A stretch of 64,000 bases of DNA from an uncultured Nitrososphaerales archaeon (GTDB lineage: Archaea; Thermoproteota; Nitrososphaeria; Nitrososphaerales; Nitrosocaldaceae), in contig CALHIV010000011.1 in assembly GCA_938030895.1 (NCBI GenBank), positions 1 to 64,000 of the forward strand, read 5' to 3'. The notes under the pieces are model-generated. The model had not been told where the DNA came from and ran no database searches. It worked only from the letters and a program-made list of their open reading frames with translations. Below, in pieces: positions 8,233 to 17,312 of this stretch. Every line of letters begins with the position of its first letter. Position 1 is the stretch's first letter. A program made the translations under genes and the position numbers.

Positions 8233-8688
8233 ATGGTTAAGGCATACGATGTACCGGCGGATAAGCTTATAGCAAGGCTAGCGGATATCCTCAAGCAGGA
8301 TCAGAATATAGTGCCCCCACCATGGGCTAGGTTCGTAAAGACTGGATCTCATGCCATGAGAGTACCATCTGAGAGGGATTGGTGGTATGTAAGATGCGCT
8401 TCCTTGCTAAGGAAGATATACCTGCATGGGCCTATAGGCTTATCGGATCTAAGATCTGAGTATGGAGGTAGGCAGAGGAGGGGTTCAAAACCATCCCATC
8501 ACAGGGATGCTGGTGGAGCAATAATAAGGAATGCATTGCACCAACTTGAGCAGTCAGGGTATGTTATGAAGATACATGGTAAGGGCAGGGTACTTACAAG
8601 CAAGGGTATGAGCCTTGTGGATAGCGCAGCAAAGGAGGTATTCGATGAACTCGTCAAGATTATGCCAGAGTTGAGTAAGTATGCTTGA
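8233..8688 (+). CDS. rps19e: Ribosomal protein S19e
   Basis: A 151-residue small-subunit protein found only in archaea and eukaryotes. It has the family hallmarks: MVKAYDVPADKLI at the N-terminus, PPPWARFVKTGSHAMR, the RDWWYVRCASLLRKIY block and the basic GGRQRRGSKPSHHRDA segment. The fold is winged-helix-like. A PDCD5-like gene follows 28 bases downstream, a common archaeal pairing. Confidence 0.96.
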   Translation: MVKAYDVPADKLIARLADILKQDQNIVPPPWARFVKTGSHAMRVPSERDWWYVRCASLLRKIYLHGPIGLSDLRSEYGGRQRRGSKPSHHRDAGGAIIRNALHQLEQSGYVMKIHGKGRVLTSKGMSLVDSAAKEVFDELVKIMPELSKYA

Positions 8689-8716
8689 TAGATGAAAGGG
8701 TAGAGGTGAGCTAACC

Positions 8717-8998
8717 ATGGCCCAGTATGATAACAGGAGCGATGAGGAGAAGGCGAGGGAGATGGAGATAAGACTCATGCGTGAGCGTGTGCTGAGAGCA
8801 CTACTGACTAGTGAGGCTAGGCAGAGGCTTACAAACCTAAAGATGGTAAAGCCTGATCTAGCAAAGGCTGTGGAGGATTACATAATAACCATGGGCTCCC
8901 AAGGTAGGCTGAATAGGGCACTGACAGATGAGGAGTTGAAGAGGCTACTCCTCCAGATACAGCAACCAAAACGTGAGTTCAGGATAAATTACAAGTAA
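8717..8998 (+). CDS. PDCD5-like DNA-binding protein
   Basis: This 93-residue protein matches the archaeal PDCD5/TFAR19 family: a charged N-terminal helix, a three-helix core (LRALLTSEARQRLTNLKMVK, LAKAVEDYIITMGSQGRL) and the tail with LTDEELKRLLLQI. Members bind DNA or act with chaperones and the ribosome; the archaeal role is unsettled. It is probably cotranscribed with rps19e. Confidence 0.93.
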   Translation: MAQYDNRSDEEKAREMEIRLMRERVLRALLTSEARQRLTNLKMVKPDLAKAVEDYIITMGSQGRLNRALTDEELKRLLLQIQQPKREFRINYK

Positions 8999-9207
8999 TT
9001 CAGTATTCATTCAGCATAATATCCAGTATCCGGTATCTAGGATTAATGATTCAAGATGCAAGATGAAAGTAGGATGAACCGGTATCCTCTAGTAGGTTGA
9101 CCAGACATTAACAGAACAGGAACAGAAACAGAAACAGAACAAAAGGTATCTTGCCACCATTAATAATATTTATAACCTTATACCGGTTCTTATATCAAGA
9201 TAGTTAC

Positions 9208-9873
9208 ATGGTAAAGGCTATAGATCTTACAAGGACTATAGAGGATGGGATGCCAGTATTCGAGAAGAGGATGAGACCGATACTCATACCATGGGCTAGA
9301 CTAGATCTCCATGGCTATGATCTGGAACTTATATTCATGAGTACCCATACTGGTACACATATGGATGCGCCATCACACTTCATCAGGGAGGGGATGAGCA
9401 TAGATGCAATCCCATTAGATGTGCTCGTTAGCGATGCAGTACTTGTAGAGGTTAGGAAGGAAGAGAGGGGGTACATCTATAGGGAGGATCTGCTGAGGGG
9501 GTTGGGCCATATCAATATCGATATCGATATCGATATAGAAGGTAAGTGCGTTATAATCTCAACTGGTTGGGAGGAGAAGTGGGAGGATGGGGAGAACTAC
9601 ATTAGCAGTAACCCTGGATTGAGTAGAGATGCTGCAGAGTATCTGGTTGAGAAGGGGGTTATAGCAATAGGAGTAGATACTGCAAACATAGATCATCCAG
9701 ATGATAAGGAGTTTACAGTACATAGAATACTCTTGTCAAATAATGTGCCTATAGTTGAGAACCTCTGCAACCTAAAGGCTATAGGGAGTAGGGAGTTCAG
9801 GTTCATAGCACTGCCATTGAAGATCAAAGGTTCTACAGGTTCTCCTGTTAGAGCATTGGCCCTAATCGATTGA
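9208..9873 (+). CDS. Cyclase-family metal-dependent hydrolase (kynurenine formamidase-like)
   Basis: A 221-residue member of the cyclase/kynurenine formamidase fold. The metal-binding motif HTGTHMDAPSHF is near residue 50, preceded by LTRTIEDGMPVF at the N-terminus. GVDTANIDHPD and VENLCNLKAI are typical later blocks. I chose the ATG at 9208 because a TATA-like TATTTATAAC (9168-9177) lies about 30 bases upstream. A short in-frame dipeptide run (IDIDIDID) comes from a GATATC repeat near 9515-9535. Substrate unknown; archaeal members need not act on formylkynurenine. Confidence 0.8.
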   Translation: MVKAIDLTRTIEDGMPVFEKRMRPILIPWARLDLHGYDLELIFMSTHTGTHMDAPSHFIREGMSIDAIPLDVLVSDAVLVEVRKEERGYIYREDLLRGLGHINIDIDIDIEGKCVIISTGWEEKWEDGENYISSNPGLSRDAAEYLVEKGVIAIGVDTANIDHPDDKEFTVHRILLSNNVPIVENLCNLKAIGSREFRFIALPLKIKGSTGSPVRALALID

Positions 9874-9894
9874 GCAATAGATATCTGATGTTGT

Positions 9895-9960
9895 TCAACA
9901 TAATCTATCTATCTATCTCTTTATCTCTCTGTCTATCTATCTCTCTATCTATATATCTTG
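9895..9960. repeat. Pyrimidine-rich CTAT tandem repeat
   Basis: The spacer between two convergent genes is (CTAT)n/(CTCT)n. It may end transcription from either side, but no hairpin is seen. Confidence 0.6.
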
Positions 9961-9966
9961 GGATCA

Positions 9967-11043
9967 TCATTTGAGCATGATGAACTGGAACCTATTCTTG
10001 AATGCATCCTTGCTTAACCTGCCTATTATAGGTATTGGGTAGGAGCAGAACCTACACCTATTATGCTCATCCAGGTTCCAGGCAGTTATGTTGTAACCAA
10101 ACCTTCCTACAACAACATTGTTGCACTCAGGGCAGTAGGTGCTCTCATACCTATGCCCTGGAATATTACCTATGTACACATACCTCAGCCCTTCCTCTCT
10201 TGCTATCTGGTAATGCTTCTCGAGCGTCTCCACAGGGGTATACGGTAGATCCATCATCTTGTAGTCTGGGTGGAACCTTAGGAAGTGCAATGGTACATCA
10301 GGCCCTAGCTCATCATATATGAACCTTGATAACCTTCTAGCAGCATCTAGATCATCTCCAACCTTTGGTACTATAAGATCTGTTATCTCAATATGTATGC
10401 TAGTCTTATCCCTTATCTCCCTTAGCGTATCGAATACTGGTTGTGCATCCGGTATGCCTATGTAGCGCCTAACGAATCTGGTCTCTCCACTCCCCTTGAA
10501 ATCAACGGTTATACAGTCGAGGAACTCCCTCATCATCTTAACCGTCTCAGGTGTACCATAACCATTGGATACGAATATGTTGAATATACCCTTGCTCCTT
10601 GCTATAACCCCAACGTCCCTTGCATACTCTATGAATATAGTAGGCTCGTTATAGGTATAGGCTATGCCCTCACACCCATAGTAGAGTGTCTGCGCAACCA
10701 CCTCTTCTGGGCTCATCTCTACACCCTCTATCTTCCTCCTCTGACTTATATCGTAGTTCTGGCAGTACTGACAGAGCCAGTTACAGCCTGTAGTTGCTAT
10801 GGAGTATATCCTACTCCCAGGATGGTAGTGGATCACTGGCTTCTTCTCTATAGGGTCTATCTGCCCTGCTATTATCCTACCATAGACTAAGAGGTAGAGC
10901 CTCCCTCCTATGTTACCCCTTATCCCACATAGGCCTATCTTACCCTCTGGTATAGAGCAGTATCTTGCACATGCTGTACACCTCGCCCTACCCCCCTTCT
11001 CTTTGCTGTAGAGTATAGCCTCCTTGCCTATAACCTCTTGCAT
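9967..11043 (-). CDS. AmmeMemoRadiSam-system radical SAM enzyme
   Basis: A 358-residue radical SAM protein of the pyruvate-formate-lyase-activase-like family called AmmeMemoRadiSam. The cluster motif CNWLCQYCQNYD (CxxxCxxC) is near residue 90. An N-terminal Cys-rich segment (CTACARYCSIPEGKIGLCG) and a C-terminal one (CPECNNVVVGR, CRFCSYPIPI) may hold extra metal. In many genomes it partners with Memo- and AMMECR1-domain proteins; neither is adjacent here. The reaction is not established. Confidence 0.88.
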   Translation of the reverse strand: MQEVIGKEAILYSKEKGGRARCTACARYCSIPEGKIGLCGIRGNIGGRLYLLVYGRIIAGQIDPIEKKPVIHYHPGSRIYSIATTGCNWLCQYCQNYDISQRRKIEGVEMSPEEVVAQTLYYGCEGIAYTYNEPTIFIEYARDVGVIARSKGIFNIFVSNGYGTPETVKMMREFLDCITVDFKGSGETRFVRRYIGIPDAQPVFDTLREIRDKTSIHIEITDLIVPKVGDDLDAARRLSRFIYDELGPDVPLHFLRFHPDYKMMDLPYTPVETLEKHYQIAREEGLRYVYIGNIPGHRYESTYCPECNNVVVGRFGYNITAWNLDEHNRCRFCSYPIPIIGRLSKDAFKNRFQFIMLK

Positions 11044-11131
11044 ATGTATTATTCAGCACAATGAGATATTAGGTTATTGGTCTTTAGGTTATTGGTATTG
11101 CTGATTACTGAATAAGATTAATAACTGCAGC

Positions 11132-11650
11132 ATGGATGCTTCTAATCTGATGAGTAGGATAGGGGATATTGCAAGAAGGGTTCATGGCAGGATATTCGGC
11201 AGGCCACATAACTTCTCGTGGGTTATAGATGGTCTACTTGCAGGTAGTGCTAGACCAATGTCTATTCAAGAGATCGAATGGGTTAAGCATGAGGGTATAA
11301 GGAGTATAGTCAGCGTCATAGAGGATCCATTACCAGATGAGTGGCTCGATGGTATAGATTATCTGCATATCCCAACCCTTGACTATACAGCGCCAGATAT
11401 AGAGGATATGGATAGAGCAGTAGAGTTCATAAGATCATCTATAACATCTGGTAGAGCGGTTATGGTACACTGCGCTGCTGGCAAGGGTAGAACAGGTACA
11501 GTACTGGCAGCGTATATGATCAAGTATGAGGGTTTGAGTGCTAGCGAGGCTATAAGCAGGATAAGGAGTATGAGACCGGGCTCTATCCAGAGCAGTAGTC
11601 AGGAGGTGGCTCTAGCCCTGTATGAGAGGTATGTTAGAGGCATCGCTTAA
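11132..11650 (+). CDS. Dual-specificity protein phosphatase
   Basis: A 172-residue cysteine phosphatase. The active-site loop HCAAGKGRTGT (Cys-x5-Arg) is near residue 115, and the general-acid loop LDYTAPDIEDM comes before it, matching small archaeal dual-specificity phosphatases. The N-terminal FSWVIDGLLAGSARP is the usual entry to the fold. It stands alone; substrate unknown. Confidence 0.87.
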   Translation: MDASNLMSRIGDIARRVHGRIFGRPHNFSWVIDGLLAGSARPMSIQEIEWVKHEGIRSIVSVIEDPLPDEWLDGIDYLHIPTLDYTAPDIEDMDRAVEFIRSSITSGRAVMVHCAAGKGRTGTVLAAYMIKYEGLSASEAISRIRSMRPGSIQSSSQEVALALYERYVRGIA

Positions 11651-11682
11651 TGGTCATTTGTATATTAGTTTAGTTAGCATAT

Positions 11683-11829
11683 CTACTCTGGCACAGACTC
11701 TGTAACTAGCCTACCATTCTCCACCTTTATGAAGAGGTACCTATTATCCTTGAATATCAGGATTAGTTCGTTATCCTTCTCCTCAACATCCATCAACTCC
11801 TGCCCTCTTACACCATCGTATTTGGCCAT
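11683..11829 (-). CDS. Small conserved-looking protein, 48 aa
   Basis: A short frame starts at ATG 11829 (MAKYDGVRGQELMDVEEKDN) and stops at 11683. It alternates charged and hydrophobic residues as in a small beta sheet (ELILIFKDNRYLFIKVENG). Codon use matches neighbours and TATATTTAG-like sequence lies about 20 bases upstream. It is probably real but I recognise no family. Confidence 0.55.
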   Translation of the reverse strand: MAKYDGVRGQELMDVEEKDNELILIFKDNRYLFIKVENGRLVTESVPE

Positions 11830-11844
11830 AGAACAGGAACGGAC

Positions 11845-11907
11845 TCCTTTTATATTTAGATTTAGATTGGGTTAGATTGGGTTAGATAGATTTAGATTGG
11901 GTTAGAT
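11845..11907. repeat. TTTAGATTGGG-type short repeats
   Basis: Several copies of TTTAGATTGGGTTAGAT-like units fill the gap between two minus-strand genes and touch the 3' end of the second. The hexamer ATTTAG also forms the array at 37188-37212, on the other strand. Confidence 0.6.
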
Positions 11908-12441
11908 TATCTCTACTGTAACCTCGTTGGATCTAGCATTTACCGTCTCAGGCTCAGTGTACACATGCCTACCCCATTCTGCACTAACCTCAGCAAATAT
12001 GCTGTGCTTACCCTTACCAAGCATAGATGGTATAACCTCTATCCTTTTATATACATCGAAGAGTAGTGATCTAGCCTCATCCTCATCTTTAGGAAGTGTC
12101 GAGTCTTGATCAGCTATTACCATAATCCATACCTTCTTCTCTGGGGGGTATGGTTGCATTGTAGGATCCCTACTCCAGTATATAGATGCCTTCCTCACAA
12201 GTGTTATAGGCTCAACTATATTCTTAGCAAGTAAAGAACTCTTCTTTATAGATATAGCATACTTTATCCTGAATAGGTTATCGTTATGCTCATAGGCATC
12301 CAACCATCTCTCCTTGGTGAATACATCCCTTATATGACCGTCGAGACTGAACCTCAGATCAAGTATGATAGGCTCATGCCTTTTAGCAGTGGTTGGAGAT
12401 GCGTAAAGTGTAACATCCCTTATCCTATTTATACTACTCAT
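11902..12441 (-). CDS. Conserved hypothetical protein, 179 aa
   Basis: A soluble protein with a regular spread of charged and beta-prone residues (VTLYASPTTAKRHEPIILDL, KKVWIMVIADQDST). No signal peptide or membrane helix is seen and I recognise no motif. The C-terminal part (IFAEVSAEWGRHVYTEPETV) suggests a beta-sandwich. Lone gene, divergent from rpoL. A role cannot be given. Confidence 0.6.
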   Translation of the reverse strand: MSSINRIRDVTLYASPTTAKRHEPIILDLRFSLDGHIRDVFTKERWLDAYEHNDNLFRIKYAISIKKSSLLAKNIVEPITLVRKASIYWSRDPTMQPYPPEKKVWIMVIADQDSTLPKDEDEARSLLFDVYKRIEVIPSMLGKGKHSIFAEVSAEWGRHVYTEPETVNARSNEVTVEII

Positions 12442-12596
12442 CCTCTGTTGGTGTTAAACTATACCGTCATTTTATTCATTTCTATCATGTTGTACTCTAC
12501 AAGAGTGTTACAAGACCATAAAGACTAGGCTTATCTTACAGAAGGTATTTATCTTTGGTAGGGGTAGAGTGTATGGATGGATGGATGGTAATGGTT

Positions 12597-12953
12597 ATGA
12601 CTGAGGTGAGCCTGATAGAGAGGGATGAGAAGGGTATAACCATCAAGGTCAAGGATGAGGATATCTCCATACTCAATATACTCCAGTCTGAGATTGCCAA
12701 GGAAGATAGTGTTGATATAGTAGGGGTAGCACAGAGGCACTACCTCATACCCGAGTATGAGTTCAGGGTTAGCATGAAGGATAAGGATGGGGATCCATTC
12801 AATATAATGGCAGTAGCGGTAAGGAGATCCCTGGATAAGGTAAGAGCGATGAAGGAAGAGGTAAGTAGTAAGATCATCAATAGCAATAACAGTAGCAGTA
12901 GCAATAGTAGTAATAGTAGTAGTAGCAATAGTAATAGCAATAATAGTACATAA
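12597..12953 (+). CDS. rpoL: RNA polymerase subunit Rpo11/L with Ser-Asn tail
   Basis: Rpo11 pairs with Rpo3 in the assembly platform of archaeal RNA polymerase. Residues about 1-88 show the family core: ISILNILQSEIAKEDSVDIV, then YEFRVSMKDKDGDPF and AVRRSLDKVRAM. After this the protein ends in about 28 residues of only Ser and Asn (SNNSSSSNSSNS...), coded by an AGTAGCAAT microsatellite that normal Rpo11 lacks. I chose the ATG at 12597 (MTEVSLIERDE); an ATG at 12573 is possible and lies at the distance expected for a leaderless start behind TATTTATC at 12546. The tfs gene follows closely. Confidence 0.85.
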   Translation: MTEVSLIERDEKGITIKVKDEDISILNILQSEIAKEDSVDIVGVAQRHYLIPEYEFRVSMKDKDGDPFNIMAVAVRRSLDKVRAMKEEVSSKIINSNNSSSSNSSNSSSSNSNSNNST

Positions 12954-12969
12954 CTGGTTGGTGATAACC

Positions 12970-13305
12970 ATGCGTTTCTGCCCCAAGTGTGGTACACGCC
13001 TCCTGCCAGGTAGGAGTGGCGATGGTACTACACGCCTTACCTGTAGGAAGTGTGGCTACTCTGATGAGATCATTAGAAACCCATCAACAAGCACATCGAC
13101 GATCAGAGAGGAGAAGCCTCTTATACAGGTAGTTGGGGAAGAAGAAGAGGATATATCGGTGATGCCAACTATAAAGATCCCATGCCCAAAGTGTGGGCAT
13201 GATACCGCTGTATGGTGGATGCTCCAGACGAGGAGTGCAGATGAGCCAACAACGCAGTTCTACAGGTGTGTAAAGTGTAACCATACATGGAGGCACTATG
13301 CATAG
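12970..13305 (+). CDS. tfs: Transcription elongation factor TFS
   Basis: TFS is the archaeal TFIIS/RPB9-like factor that rescues stalled RNA polymerase by promoting RNA cleavage. This 111-residue protein has an N-terminal zinc ribbon (MRFCPKCGTRLLPG, LTCRKCGY) and a C-terminal one (IPCPKCGHDTAVWW, FYRCVKCNHTW). The acidic Asp-Glu pair of the cleavage hairpin is present in RSADEPTTQ. The ATG at 12970 begins MRFCPKCG as in relatives. It lies 16 bases behind rpoL, so the two are probably cotranscribed. Confidence 0.94.
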   Translation: MRFCPKCGTRLLPGRSGDGTTRLTCRKCGYSDEIIRNPSTSTSTIREEKPLIQVVGEEEEDISVMPTIKIPCPKCGHDTAVWWMLQTRSADEPTTQFYRCVKCNHTWRHYA

Positions 13306-13533
13306 TCAGCCTGCGTAGTTAGTTTATAACGATAAACAAGAAGATGGGTGAAGATAGTCCTAGATGAGTAGCCCATCACATCTGGATGCAATATATAAGA
13401 TATACCGTTCAGCAGGCTGCTATCATTCTTCTATCTATCATTCTTCTATCTATCTATTGATCATTTGTAGTTAACAAAGATGACCATACTTCTAGGTGTA
13501 AAGGTTTAATTCTAGTATCTATGTGGCTTAGGT

Positions 13534-14388
13534 ATGTTAATAGCAAGAAGCAGGAGTGCAGAAGAGTGGAAGACAGTGGTCTCTGCTATAAGCACTATAG
13601 TTGAAGAGGCTACATTTGAGGCTACTAGCGAGGGCATATCGTTCAGAGGTATGGATCCTAGCCATGTAGCATTAATAGATGCGCAGTTGCTCAACTCAGC
13701 GTTCGAACAATACCTATGTGATGGTAGCATAAGGTTCGCTGTTAGGGTAGATGAGTTCCTCAAACTACTGAAGAGGGCAGGCAAGGATGATAGTATAGAG
13801 ATCAGTATAGGTAAGGCAGTAGGGGCAGGAGGGGTAGAAGGTAAGGAGGGTGAGGGTAGAGGAGAAGGTATAGAGGAGGGTGAGGTTGCAATGGAAGAGG
13901 CTCTAGCTGTTACTAGTGCTGAGGAGAATATGCTCACAATAAAGATGATGAGCAAATACATCAGGCAGTACAAGATGAGGCTGATAGAGAGTACCTCCAG
14001 TTCCACACCATTACCAAAGATAAGCTTCAACACCAGAGTTATGATGAAGATGAGTTCATTCGTTGAGGCATTGAAGGATGTAGAGATAGTCTCAGATTAT
14101 ATAACGATGAGGTGTGATGGCAATACACTACAGTTTACAGGCAAAGGAGATAGTGGAGATGCTATAATCATATTCAAGAAGGGTGATGAGGGGATAGAGG
14201 AGATGGATAGCAAGGGGGAGAATAGTGCTACCTATAGTCTAGAGTACCTTGGGGGCATAGTTAAGGCAGTGGATAGTGCAGAGAGCATTGTTATAGAATA
14301 CTCCTCAAGGATGCCTCTACGCTTGGAGTTCAAGATGCCTTATATGTGCAAGATATACTTCTACCTTGCCCCAAGGGTGGAGAGTTGA
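13534..14388 (+). CDS. pcn: DNA polymerase sliding clamp PCNA
   Basis: PCNA forms the ring that tethers polymerases and repair proteins to DNA. The 284-residue protein has the usual two-domain fold (EEATFEATSEGISFRGMDPS at the start, LEFKMPYMCKIYFYLAPRV at the end). Archaeal PCNA is about 245-250 residues. The excess is an insert of some 35 residues near positions 95-130 (GAGGVEGKEGEGRGEGIEEG), rich in Gly and Glu and coded by GGTGAGG-like repeats. It lies near the domain boundary, where it could affect the interdomain connector and partner binding. A TATA-like TTTAATTC sits about 27 bases before the ATG. Confidence 0.93.
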   Translation: MLIARSRSAEEWKTVVSAISTIVEEATFEATSEGISFRGMDPSHVALIDAQLLNSAFEQYLCDGSIRFAVRVDEFLKLLKRAGKDDSIEISIGKAVGAGGVEGKEGEGRGEGIEEGEVAMEEALAVTSAEENMLTIKMMSKYIRQYKMRLIESTSSSTPLPKISFNTRVMMKMSSFVEALKDVEIVSDYITMRCDGNTLQFTGKGDSGDAIIIFKKGDEGIEEMDSKGENSATYSLEYLGGIVKAVDSAESIVIEYSSRMPLRLEFKMPYMCKIYFYLAPRVES

Positions 14389-14465
14389 TCGATTAAAGGG
14401 AAGAGAATAAGGTAAAGAATTTAAGCAGATTATATCTAGCCTTAACGATACCTTTGAGGCTCGTG

Positions 14466-15890
14466 ATGAAGTTTGGGGGTAATGCTGTAGCAAGTATAGA
14501 TCGAATAAGGTATATAGCAAGGGATATAATAGCCAGATATAGGGAGGATACTACGCTTACAGATGGCTCTAGCATAAACCAGATAGTGGTTGTGGTCTCT
14601 GCAATCAAAGGTGTAACAGATGATCTCATCCAGGTGTGCGATAGTATAGTTAGAGGGGAGTCTTCGAAGGTTGATAGCATAGTACACAGCATAGGGGAGA
14701 GGTATAAGAAGATAGCATCAGGCCTATGCAGTAACGCATCTTACACAGATGAGTTATCTAGTATTATAGAGGAGATGATAAGGGAGATGAGCGATCTACT
14801 CAAGGGCATGATGCTACTCAATGAGGTTACACCAAGATCTAGAGATTACCTGCTCTCATTCGGGGAGAGGTTTATGGCACCGATACTCTGCTATGCACTC
14901 AAGGATATAGGTATCGAGGCTAAGTATCTCACTGGTAAGGATGCTGGGATAGTAACAGATTCAAACTACGGTGATGCTAGACCGTTGATGGATACTACAA
15001 GGCTCAGGGTAAGGCATGTTATAATACCTATGCTTGAGCAAGGTGTATTACCTGTAGTGACAGGGTTCATAGGGGCTGATCAGCATGGTAACATAACTAC
15101 ACTTGGTAGGGGGGGTTCTGATTATACTGCAACCATAATAGCATCATGCATAGATGCAGATGGGATAATGCTATGGACAGATGTAGATGGTTTGATGACT
15201 GCTGATCCAAAGATAGTCAAGGATGCACAGGTGCTTAGAGAGGTCTCCTATGCAGAGGCTATGGAGATGGCTCTATTTGGTGCAAAGTATCTCCACCCTA
15301 GAGCATTGGAGCCTGTCCTAGACAAAGGTATACCTATAAGGATAAGGAATGTATTCAATACTGGATGCCAAGGTACAACTATACTGAAGAACCCTACAGC
15401 ATATCATAACAAGATAGTCAAGGCTGTAACTGCGATAAGGAATGTATCGCTAATAGATGTTAGGGGGAGTAGTATGGTAGGCGCTCCAGGGACTGCAGGG
15501 AGGATATTCAACGTACTTGGAGAGAATAGGATAAACATAATAATGATATCCCAAGGGCCATCGGAGTCGAGCATATCCATGGTTGTAAGGAAGAGCGATC
15601 TAGATAAGGCTGTGAATGCCCTTGAACTTAACCTCCTTGGCAGATTGATCAAGAGCATAAATGTAACAGATGATGCTGCCATAATAGCAGTTGTTGGTTC
15701 AGGGATGAGAGGCACAAAGGGTGTAGCAGCAAGGGTATTCAATGCAGTAGCAGATAGAGGAATAAATGTTATAATGATTGCCCAAGGTTCATCAGAGCTG
15801 AATCTTGCATTCGTGGTTGAGGATAGGTATGCTGAGGATGCTGTTAGAGCGCTCCATGATGAGTTTGATTTGGATGCAATAAACCAGTGA
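14466..15890 (+). CDS. Aspartate kinase
   Basis: This enzyme phosphorylates aspartate, the first step toward threonine, methionine and sometimes lysine. The 474-residue protein starts MKFGGNAVAS, has the kinase block LGRGGSDYTATIIA near residue 215 and LWTDVDGLMTADPK just after, and ends with two ACT domains (VRGSSMVGAPGTAGRIF, VVGSGMRGTKGVAARVF) that bind regulatory amino acids. TTG and GTG codons lie 12 and 3 bases upstream and are possible starts. Single gene, downstream of pcn. Confidence 0.93.
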   Translation: MKFGGNAVASIDRIRYIARDIIARYREDTTLTDGSSINQIVVVVSAIKGVTDDLIQVCDSIVRGESSKVDSIVHSIGERYKKIASGLCSNASYTDELSSIIEEMIREMSDLLKGMMLLNEVTPRSRDYLLSFGERFMAPILCYALKDIGIEAKYLTGKDAGIVTDSNYGDARPLMDTTRLRVRHVIIPMLEQGVLPVVTGFIGADQHGNITTLGRGGSDYTATIIASCIDADGIMLWTDVDGLMTADPKIVKDAQVLREVSYAEAMEMALFGAKYLHPRALEPVLDKGIPIRIRNVFNTGCQGTTILKNPTAYHNKIVKAVTAIRNVSLIDVRGSSMVGAPGTAGRIFNVLGENRINIIMISQGPSESSISMVVRKSDLDKAVNALELNLLGRLIKSINVTDDAAIIAVVGSGMRGTKGVAARVFNAVADRGINVIMIAQGSSELNLAFVVEDRYAEDAVRALHDEFDLDAINQ

Positions 15891-16250
15891 AGGAGCAAGT
15901 AGAGAGAATGTTGAGTAGATTAAAGTTAAGGTTATCCAACCAATCATTGTATAGATAACTTGTAATCTGTCTTATTGCTATATTTGGTGTATATTCTGAA
16001 TGAACCATAGTTGCTGTTTGGTATTACTAACTAGATAGTGGTAGTGATGGTAGTGATAATGGTAGTGATAATGGTAATGGTAATGGTAGTTGGTAATGGT
16101 AATGGTAGCTGGTATTGATAGTTGGTAATGGTATTGATAGTTGGTAATGGTAGTGGTTATACGCTACAGTTCCCAATTTAATATGTCATCGATCTCTTCT
16201 CTTATCTTAACCTAGATATTTATACAGGATTAATCAATCAACTCTTGCCT
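15891..16250. repeat. Intergenic region with GGTAATGGTAGT tandem repeats
   Basis: From about 16023 to 16156 the sequence is a variable array of GGTAGTGATAAT, GGTAATGGTAAT and TGGTAGCTGGTA units. No ORF or RNA is supported. A TATA-like AGATATTTATAC at 16213-16224 is placed to serve tyrS. Confidence 0.65.
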
Positions 16251-17312
16251 ATGGATCTAGAGTCTAGACTTGAGTTGATAACAAGGGAGCCTACTGAGGA
16301 GATAGTTACGCTTGAAGAACTTAGATACCTACTAGAGACGAACTCAAGGCCAAAGCACTACATAGGACTTGAGATCTCTGGCCTATTGCATCTAGGCAGT
16401 CTGGTGCTTACTGGGTTCAAGATAAACGATATGATCAAGGCTGGTGTAGAGTGCACCGTATTCCTTGCTGACTGGCATACATTCATAAATGATAAGCTGC
16501 AGGGTGACTGGGATGTAATAAAGAGGGTAGCAAGGTACTATGAGGATGCGTTCAGGTTCTTCTGCCCTGGTATAAACGTGGTGATGGGCTCTGACCTATA
16601 CACTAGTTATAGGGGTTACTGGGATGACCTTATAAGGTTCAGCAAGCATATAACCCTGCCTAGGATAATGCGCTCCCTGACTATAATGGGGAGGAGCGAG
16701 AAGGATAAACTCGATTTTGCACAACTTGTGTATCCTGTTATGCAGGCTGTTGATATACATGCTCTTGGGGTTGATATCGCTCATGCTGGTATAGATCAGA
16801 GGAAGGTGCATATGCTTGTTAGGGATGTATTCCCCAAGATGGGATGGAATGTTCCAGTTGCTATACACCATCATCTCCTGCCAGGGTTGGGCGAACCTGT
16901 TAGCCTTGGTCTAGAGGATGATTCAAGGATGGATCTGAAGATATCTAGTAAGATGAGCAAATCAAAGCCTCATACAAGCATATTTGTGCATGATGATGAG
17001 CATACAATAAGGGAGAAGATAAGGAAGGCATGGTGCCCAGAGAGTATAGAGTACAACCCAGTGCTAGAGATTGCAAGGTATATAATCTTCCATGAATTCA
17101 AGGAGTTCACAGTCGAGAGACCAGCAAAGTATGGCGGGAGCGTAACCTTCACAAGTTATAAAGAATTGGAGGAGGCATATGCTAGTAGGAGGCTCCATGC
17201 TCTCGACCTTAAGAATGCTGTTGCCCTATACGTTAATAGGATAGTTGAGCCTGTTAGAGGGTACTTTAAGAATAGGAAAGAGATCATGGAGGTATTGGCA
17301 AAGCAGCAGTAA
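16251..17312 (+). CDS. tyrS: Tyrosyl-tRNA synthetase
   Basis: A class I synthetase that charges tRNA-Tyr. The 353-residue length fits the archaeal/eukaryotic type. The HIGH-like signature is GLLHLGSLVLTGF near residue 45, and the signature KMSKSKPHTSIFVHDDE is near residue 236. The tyrosine-pocket region reads MQAVDIHALGVDIAHAGIDQ. I use the ATG at 16251; a TTG two codons upstream is less likely. A TrpRS would be longer with a different pocket, so TyrRS is preferred. Confidence 0.92.
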   Translation: MDLESRLELITREPTEEIVTLEELRYLLETNSRPKHYIGLEISGLLHLGSLVLTGFKINDMIKAGVECTVFLADWHTFINDKLQGDWDVIKRVARYYEDAFRFFCPGINVVMGSDLYTSYRGYWDDLIRFSKHITLPRIMRSLTIMGRSEKDKLDFAQLVYPVMQAVDIHALGVDIAHAGIDQRKVHMLVRDVFPKMGWNVPVAIHHHLLPGLGEPVSLGLEDDSRMDLKISSKMSKSKPHTSIFVHDDEHTIREKIRKAWCPESIEYNPVLEIARYIIFHEFKEFTVERPAKYGGSVTFTSYKELEEAYASRRLHALDLKNAVALYVNRIVEPVRGYFKNRKEIMEVLAKQQ

